Assembly (NCBI GenBank): GCA_000467715.1 | Contig: AJFK01000016.1 | Coordinates: 1 to 64,000 of the forward strand | DNA length: 64,000 bases | From: Hysterium pulicare CBS 123377 | Taxonomy: Eukaryota > Ascomycota > Dothideomycetes > Hysteriales > Hysteriaceae | Direction of reading: 5' to 3' | Part shown: positions 57,508 through 64,000 of the stretch, piece after piece | How the letters are laid out: every line of letters begins with the position of its first letter | Numbering within the stretch: position 1 is the first letter of the stretch | Translations under genes and position numbers: made by a program | Notes under the pieces: generated by a model | Database searches by the model: none | Seen by the model: the letters and a program-made list of their open reading frames with translations, nothing else | What the model was told of the DNA's origin: nothing

Positions 57508-57651
57508 ATGACCACTCGACTCGAGAGAGCTCCAGCCATGTCCTCATCAGATCCTCAACCGCGTGATGGCGGCGCTCCCGCTAAGGTCATATCTATATCT
57601 TCGCTCTCCTACGCCCTCAGGGACGACCCTCAACCCCGAGATGGTGGTTAA
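57508..57651 (+). CDS. candidate 47-residue peptide with duplicated DPQPRDGG motif
   Basis: A short intact frame, ATG to TAA, encoding 47 residues. The octapeptide DPQPRDGG occurs twice (residues 15-22 and 40-47), the second being the exact C-terminus. The two copies differ at several synonymous sites (gatcctcaaccgcgtgatgg against gaccctcaaccccgagatgg), which suggests selection on the protein rather than a fresh DNA repeat. A TATA box lies 160 bp upstream. No signal peptide and no family recognised. Confidence 0.45.
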   Translation: MTTRLERAPAMSSSDPQPRDGGAPAKVISISSLSYALRDDPQPRDGG

Positions 57652-58777
57652 CAGGACCTGCTACTTTCAGTATGTTGCCGTAAATGATACCCTTTCAGCC
57701 TCAAGTTAACATGTTCAAGGTTCTTCCACTTCGAACAAAAGTGGATGTGCTTTTGACATAGTCATGTCAAAAGCAACCTGTGTGACGATCTCCGAAGCAT
57801 ACTAGCCAGCTTCAGTGCTTCATACGTTGTACAACTCTGCGATATAATCTTGCATCTCTCGTCGGAGTTTCTTGTAACATCTTACCTACGACGCTCGCTT
57901 CTTCATCAATGCTTACTCGACCGAGCATTTCGATTAATTTGCGACTATTCGGCATAAATCCAGTATTAAGGACGGTTTTCAGTTATGGGTGGTACGATAG
58001 AACATGATCGGCGTTGGAGATAGACGGCGATTCGGATCAGGACTTTGAATTTTGGCGGCCTCGGATAGGCTGGTGGGCTTTTTGTATTCTAATGGGTTAT
58101 TGCATAGCGCGGGGTTCAAGAGGGTATAGAAACCCATCACTAGATTTAGACGGAGGCGTTCGTGGTCTGAATTTTGTAGTGTTATTGGTAGTTGTACAAC
58201 AGATGAGGTCGTTAAAAAAGGGCGAAGGATGTTTCGCATGATGGCGGGGTATGAAAGGATTCTTGTTAGATAGAGATGCCCGGCGGGGAGAAATTGCGTG
58301 ACTCGTGTATTTAGACGAATCTCGTTGATCGTTTCCGCGGGTGTCTTCAAATCCAAAATCCTTCAACATCTTCACCCACTCACTCACAAGAGACTTCTTC
58401 GATTCTGTCGTGCCGCAAAATGAACCACGTCAACGTCGACCTTCACATACCAAACTCCCCGTGCTGACCAGGTAAGATGGTGTGCTCGGACACGTTGCTC
58501 ATCATCGCAAGGCCCCGAACGCTGGCACGACGGTTCCAAGACGGAGCGAGCAGCCAACCTTACCTAATGAATATCCCAAAGCAAGCTTAGTCGCGACCCT
58601 GCCATGCAATTTGAGAGGACTTTGGGGCCGGCACTCTGGGCATACGACTGCGATTGAAGACTTTTGTGCCAGTTTTCTGGTCATGCCTAACCGCAAGGTA
58701 TTCCCCGTGACACCTTCTGTAATTTTCTGTCCCGCCGCCGATGCGGTGAGGCTAAGTCGATTTATGCGTTGGTAAGG
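57652..58777. other. non-coding, no supported gene
   Basis: A minus-strand frame at 58387-57979 reads in two overlapping frames (WVKMLKDFGFEDTRG, NLVMGFYTLLNPALC) and might be a decayed gene, but no family is recognised. Otherwise nothing. Confidence 0.4.
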
Positions 58778-58784
58778 TATATAT
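58778..58784 (+). promoter_or_regulatory. TATA box of the DUF3602 gene
   Basis: TATATAT in ggtatatatgtagtagg, about 165 bp upstream of the start codon at 58948. The distance fits a fungal core promoter. Confidence 0.5.
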
Positions 58785-58947
58785 GTAGTAGGTCTGTTTG
58801 TGGTCGCACTTTCGTAGACCAAAACTCTCCACTTGCTTCCACACGGTCTGCAAGCCTCGTCTACTCATCATACACCTGCTTGGTTTCAGCTCGAGATTTC
58901 AAGACAACTGCATCTTCTTGCGCGAGCTTCATTGGAAACACATAACC

Positions 58948-59515
58948 ATGAGCCCCCGCACATCTAGTGAGGGACTTGGTTCCTCTAACAGGACTATGTC
59001 TCACGGACGAGGCGGCGCAGGTAAGACTACTATCTTCCAGTTTTTGAGATGGTCGCAAAGCCACAGGAGCCCGATGAGGTGGTAAAAGGATGGGCCTATA
59101 TTTTCAGACGATCGTCACCTGAAAGACTAGCCAATATAGTAGTATTGACCCAACCATGGTAGGCAATATTGGAAAGGCACGCCGAGAAAGCTTTACCAAC
59201 CCCGAGGATCTCATCACGCCTACCCTCAAAGCGGATCACTACACGACAGGCCGCGGCGGCACAGGCAACATGGCGAAGAACGACCCAAACCATCCAGAAC
59301 TTGCCCGCGCAGCTCAGGATGTCGAAGCACCGCAGCACCCTGACAACGAAGGGCCCCATCACTTTGGTCGCGGTGGCGCTGCCAACATTGCTAAGCCAAA
59401 CGGGGAGTCTAAGCTTGCGAAGGATGGCCAAAGAAGTTCGCAAGAGCAGCAGAGGGACAAGGGGCTTGTGGATAAAGGCAAGGAGTTCCTAGGCAAGCTT
59501 GGAGCTAAGAAATGA
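58948..59515 (+). CDS. DUF3602 protein (Par32-like, GRGG repeats)
   Basis: Model: join(58948..59020,59163..59515), 141 aa. Three repeats of the family core are present: SHGRGGAGNIGKARRES, TTGRGGTGNMAKNDP and HFGRGGAANIAKPNGES. The intron (142 bp, gtaaga..ggtag) splits the Gly codon of the first repeat. The C-terminus is Lys/Gly-rich (GKEFLGKLGAKK). The protein is hydrophilic and likely disordered. Yeast Par32 of this family is phosphorylated after rapamycin and inhibits ammonium transporters; whether this paralogue does so is unknown. Confidence 0.88.
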
Positions 59516-60260
59516 GGGTATACTTGCGCAGTACTGGTTCTATGCTTTTATCTTTCATCTAATATCTTGATACCTTGGGAATTAGTTTCTACGGCAAATT
59601 GGAGTCTATGACAGGCCCGGTTTTGAAGGTTATTTGCAGGATTCCAGCGTATCATAATTGTTCCACGAACCTTGGAATATAATGTAACAAACGGCTTCTT
59701 CTCGTCCTCACGGAAAGAGCCTTGTACCTTTGGCTTAGTGAGAACCTCTTACACTAACTATACTTTTTTCCGTGCAAAGTACATGAAGCCATGAAACCGT
59801 GATCGGTATATTCAAAACGAGGGCGTAAAACTTATTCTATCCACCCGCTTTGTTGTAATTTATGCATTAAACTTGTGGTGCCACCCTCAAGTGATAATGG
59901 TGAACCTCCACACCGAAAATGATGACGGTCAAGCCACTCCCCAGCCACACATACCCATGCAGGACATAGGCCAGCTGAGTTTGCCAGCTCGACCTTTTCA
60001 CCCACCCGCTCCGTCCTTTAGCTCTTTCAGCCTTGCATTGCCTTTCCCTTATTTTTCAGCAACATCATGTACCCGCAGAAAACAAATCTCTCGCTTTGAA
60101 GGTGGATTGCCGGCATTTTCAAAGAGTCTCTTCGCCCTCACCAACCTTTCGAAGATCAAGACATACTACCCGTAATCGTTCCACGAATCATAAGCCAATC
60201 GCAAAAAAACGGAGCAACAGCCGCAACTTCCAACGATCTCCTTCATACGACAGCCCGAAA
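59516..60260. other. intergenic: DUF3602 3' flank and leader of the next gene
   Basis: No supported gene. The last 100 bases before 60261 are A/C-rich (caatcgcaaaaaaacggagc), like a fungal 5' leader. Confidence 0.5.
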
Positions 60261-60875
60261 ATGTGTCTCGTCAAAGTCAAAGAGGAAGAGGATGTGGTGG
60301 TACCTTATCGCGTCGTCCGGAACCGCTCACCCTCACCTCGTCGGCGCGCTTCTCACCAGCGAGTCTCCCGCACCGAAATTATTCGAGAGTCGCGCCCACA
60401 ATCCTCGAGCTACGTTTCTGTACCTGCTGCAAAACCTCCACTACAGATACCAGCACCGCAGCCTGTTCCGGTATTTGTCCAGCCGCCGCCTCCACCTCCC
60501 GCCCCACCATCGCCTCGCAGACCCCATGTCGTAGAGGTCAGCCCTAGAAGCAGTGTTACGAGCCACAGTCCAAGTCGTCACAGCCCAAGTCGCAGCGACT
60601 ATGTAGTTCATGAACGCGAGTACAGGAGGGAGAGAAGGGACTATTCTCCTGCGAGGTCGTCTGCTTACGGCGACCACTCGCCGCGGTATGAGACCTTCAG
60701 GTACGTGGAGCCAGCGCCGGAGGAGAGATACGAGCGCTACGCCCGTAGAGAAAGGAGCAGGAGTCGCGACAGCAGGGGATATGGGCATGATCCCAGAGGA
60801 AGCTATCGTGAGACGAGGGAACGGGTGGTCATTGTCGATGATGACGGTAGGAGAAGGAGAGAGTATCGCCGGTAG
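60261..60875 (+). CDS. conserved fungal RS/proline-rich protein, unknown function
   Basis: Single-exon frame of 204 residues starting MCLVKVKEEEDVVVPYRVV. The frame is also open upstream but that part lacks an ATG in good context, and MCLVKV is the usual start of this group as I recall it. A proline tract near residue 80 (VFVQPPPPPPAPPSPRRP) is followed by Ser/Arg- and Arg/Tyr-rich sequence (SHSPSRHSPSRSDYVV, RRERSRSRDSRGYGHD) and the end VVIVDDDGRRRREYRR. It is disordered and basic. RS dipeptides could suggest RNA-related roles, but no domain supports that. Confidence 0.72.
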   Translation: MCLVKVKEEEDVVVPYRVVRNRSPSPRRRASHQRVSRTEIIRESRPQSSSYVSVPAAKPPLQIPAPQPVPVFVQPPPPPPAPPSPRRPHVVEVSPRSSVTSHSPSRHSPSRSDYVVHEREYRRERRDYSPARSSAYGDHSPRYETFRYVEPAPEERYERYARRERSRSRDSRGYGHDPRGSYRETRERVVIVDDDGRRRREYRR

Positions 60876-61440
60876 TCAACCAGCCGACCGGTAAACCCTC
60901 AAATGAAGGGCTGGGTCACTCAATTCGAGCTGTTAAGATATCTCTTACTCTTCAACAGGCTCCATTGGCGTGCTCTTTAGTGTAAAAGCGACGGCAGGCC
61001 CTTCTCTTCTTTGTGATGGATGCTATTGGCGGGGCATGGAGGGGGTTCAAAATTTCCTTACGACGACGGCACGAATGGCTTGACGACTTCATATGAATGC
61101 TTCTTTGACACACAGCTTTGAGCGAGTTTGAATGGTTTTCTGGCCTTACCTACAGTGCAGAGTTCTCTGAACTCTGAAAATAGAACTACTTCAGCCTTAC
61201 CAATAGGCGCCCACCCCGTCCGGCTGACTCGCGTGCCATGGAAATATGAGCGATGATCACTTGCTTGAAATGACACACTGACCAACGACCAAACCTCACG
61301 GCGACATTATTATGAGCTTACTTGTGCGACGTCCAATAACACTTTCCCCCAACGCCAAATTCCGTACGGTGGCTTACTGCAAAGTCGGATATGCCTAATT
61401 CAAGTGCCCAACTTCACAACTCATTTCTCCCACAAAGACA
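60876..61440. other. intergenic: promoter side of the synaptojanin-like gene
   Basis: 565 bp with no supported frame. The sequence just before 61441 is C/A-rich leader-like (caacttcacaactcatttc). Confidence 0.5.
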
Positions 61441-64000
61441 ATGTCTATCCGAGTCTTGATCAAAGACTATCCACACCGTGCCATAGCCCTCGCGACCCCA
61501 ACCCACGTCCTCGTTCTTCGCCATAGTCCTACCTCTACCGAGCAGAATGGATCACATAATGCTTCTCAGACATCGCTCTCCAGCAACAGCGCCGGAGTGG
61601 CTCGCTGCATGGTGGAGTTCTCAGCTGTGGAACAGGTGGACTTGAGCGAACATAGATCGATGCAGATGACCAGTGTTCACGGCACATTGGGTCTCATAAC
61701 TGTCAACGGTGACATTTTCCTTGTTGTGGTTAGTGGAGCTTCGAAGGTAGCGACCGTAAGGCCTGGCGAGACAGTGCAAAGGATACTTTCTGTGGCATTC
61801 TGTACGTATACTGCGCTGCCTAGGCAGTCATACCCTACTTGCAAGGATCGGAAACTGATTGTTTGGAAGACTGTTTAAACAATTCTAATTACGACCATAT
61901 GCTAAACGACGAAATCAATCCTTACCCTACGGATACTATAGATGACGAGGGATACGAAATGGGCTTCGGGAAAGGCAAGGGAGAATCTCCACTAGAGCAT
62001 CCATGTATGGCTTTAAAGAAGCTCCTGAGTAGTGGCACGTTTTATTATACTTCAGACTTCGATTTAACTCGACGATTGCAAGAGAGGTTCGTGAGACAGA
62101 GTTTCTGAGATATACGTCCTATGATCATCTCTGACTCTTCTGTTAAGGTCTTCGGATGCTGCTACCGTTGCTATTGACAGCTTGGATGCCGGCTTTCTTT
62201 GGAATTCTTACATGATCCAACCCCTGGTCGATTTCAGATCTCGACTCTCTCAACATGAAAAAGACGCACTGGATGCTTCGAAAATTCTAACCTCCGCAAT
62301 CCGCGGGTTTGCTCTTACAATTACAATTCCTTCTTCCTCGGCGCCAATCCGCACCTCCAGTTCCGGTTTGCCATCTTCAATGACCTTGATTTCTCGATTA
62401 TCTTGCAGAAGAGCGGGGACCAGGTTCAACTCACGCGGTATTGATGATGACGGCAATGTTGCGAACTACGTAGAAACTGAAACGACATTTTGGTCGCCTT
62501 CAGGCGTCTGCTTCTCATATGCGCAAGTTCGAGGGAGCGTTCCCATTTTCTGGGAACAGGCGACTGGGCTGCTTCCCGGTCAACAGAAGATAACAATAAC
62601 AAGGTCACCCGAAGCAACACAGCCAGCCTTCGACAAGCATTTTGAAAATCTCGAATTGGACTACGGTGCAGTTCACGTAGTCAATCTTCTCAGCAACGAA
62701 AAGCCTGGAGAACTTGAACTAATAAACCGGTATCGATATCACATCAACCATAGTCCTTTGAATAATGTTCACGAGAAAGAGGAGTCTGCAAAAGAGCACG
62801 AGCTTCTTAAGCTGACGGACTTCGACTTCCATGTGGAGACTCGGGGGCCGGGTGGTTACGAAATGGCAAGCATGATATCCCGATGGATTCAGGATTCAGC
62901 AGACGGATTCGCATATTACCTCTTGGAAGAGGCAGAAGACGCCCCTAATTCTAGACAGTATGGAAATGATCGTATTCGCCGACCTGTGACGATCCTTCAA
63001 CAGGAGGGCGTCTTCAGAACAAATTGTCTCGATTGCTTAGATCGAACCAACTTAGTCCAAACCATCATCAGCAAGATGGCGCTCGAGGCTTTCCTAGGCC
63101 ACAGAGGCTTGAGGGCCAATTCTGATTTTTGGATGAGGCACTCCAGCATGTGGGCTGATAACGGAGATGCGTTGTCACGCATATACGCAGGCACGGGGGC
63201 CTTAAAGTCTTCTTTCACAAGACATGGAAAAATGTCTTTCGCTGGAGCGTTAGCCGATGCTCGGAAAAGTGCTACTCGAATGTACATCAATAATTTTGCC
63301 GACAAAGGACGACAAAACACGATTGATATGCTTTTGGGCCGCTTGATGGGACAAATTCCTGTTCATCTCTACGATCCGATAAATGACTACGTGGTCACCG
63401 AATTGGCTAAAAGGTCTGCAGAATTTACTGAGAACGAAATAATCCACATACTAGTCGGAACATTCAATCTGAACGGTAAGACGCACGGAATTAAGGAAGA
63501 CTTATCATCATGGCTCTGTCCGGGAGTAGATACATCTCAGCAATGCCCCGAAATTGTCGCTGTTGGGTTTCAAGAAATCGTAGAGCTTAGTCCTCAGCAG
63601 ATTATGTCAACAGATCCTGCTCGAAGGCAGGCGTGGGAAACTGCGGTCAAAAGGACTTTGAATGAGAACGCCGAGAGGCACGGAAAGGAGGAATATGTTC
63701 TGCTAAGAGGAGGACAGCTTGTCGGCGCCTCGCTCTCTATCTTCGTTCGAGCCAGCATCCTGAAACTTATCAAGAACGTAGAGGGCAGCCTGAAGAAGGT
63801 AAGACAACTAAGATCATCCTTGATTGTTTTAGGTTTAATTCTATATTCAGACTGGCATGTCTGGCATGGCAGGAAACAAAGGAGCAGTAGCCATTCGCAT
63901 GGAGTATGCCAATACGTCCATATGCTTTGTTACGGCTCATCTTGCGGCAGGGTTCGCAAACTACGAGGAGCGCAATCGGGACTACAAAACTATCAGTCAT
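61441..64000 (+). CDS. synaptojanin-like phosphoinositide phosphatase (Sac1 + 5-phosphatase), 3' end outside window
   Basis: Removes phosphates from PI(4,5)P2 and PI4P; homologue of yeast Inp51/52/53, in endocytosis and actin control. Partial model: join(61441..61801,61870..62086,62148..63798,63851..>64000), 793 residues so far. The N-terminal Sac1 domain reads MSIRVLIKDYPHRAIALATP and has the catalytic CX5R motif in NCLDCLDRTNLVQ near residue 484, with Cys, Asp and Arg intact. The 5-phosphatase domain starts near residue 625 (ILVGTFNLNGK), continues FQEIVELSPQQI and reaches MAGNKGAVAIR and FVTAHLAAG at the window edge. Three introns (gtacgt..ggaag, gttcgt..ttaag, gtaaga..ttcag) all preserve motifs and frame. 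Which Inp member it is depends on the missing proline-rich tail. Confidence 0.93.

Overview
The window is nuclear DNA of a filamentous ascomycete (Pezizomycotina). Evidence: short introns of about 45-140 bp with CTRAY-like branch sites, a CFEM/GPI protein, a fungal ULD_2 proline-rich protein, an F-box/Sec10 Rcy1 homologue and a DUF3602 protein. I cannot settle the class from sequence alone.

Layout: 0.5-5.8 kb holds an unknown membrane protein gene diverging from UTP13. 5.9-8.6 kb holds two decayed, divergent genes, an ATP-grasp ligase and a sugar-phosphate cyclase, that look like a dead mycosporine-type pathway. 10-17.3 kb holds a Kip2/Tea2-like kinesin, a fucosyltransferase-like type II membrane protein and a secreted CAP protein. 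18.8-21.3 kb holds a large proline-rich ULD_2 protein ending in a CaaX box. 23-25 kb is gene-poor and holds two relics of a repeated domain. 25.8-39 kb is dense: STT4 (12 exons), BRN1/CAP-H and a Na+/Ca2+-exchanger-family protein. 39-43 kb has an AT-rich block, a secreted histidine-phosphatase-like protein and a broken gene joining three SANT/Myb-like repeats to an NLR-like C-terminus; the 23-25 kb relics belong to that family. 43-53.7 kb holds RRP17, tropomyosin, an unknown protein, a DEK_C/SWIB protein, Rcy1 and a CFEM protein. 53.8-58.9 kb is nearly empty apart from small TATA-driven candidates. 58.9-64 kb holds a DUF3602 protein, an RS/proline-rich protein and the 5' part of a synaptojanin-like phosphatase cut by the window end.

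Most spliced genes were assembled by hand. For all completed models, summed exon lengths are divisible by three and junction codons restore family motifs. Functionally the intact genes are housekeeping: ribosome biogenesis (UTP13, RRP17), cytoskeleton (kinesin, tropomyosin), condensin, phosphoinositides (STT4, synaptojanin-like) and endosomal recycling (Rcy1). The most notable observations are the dead MAA-like gene pair, the SANT-NLR-like family with dispersed relics, two GC-AG introns, and two unrelated proteins with CaaX ends. No rRNA, convincing tRNA, CRISPR, intact transposon or virus-like element was seen.
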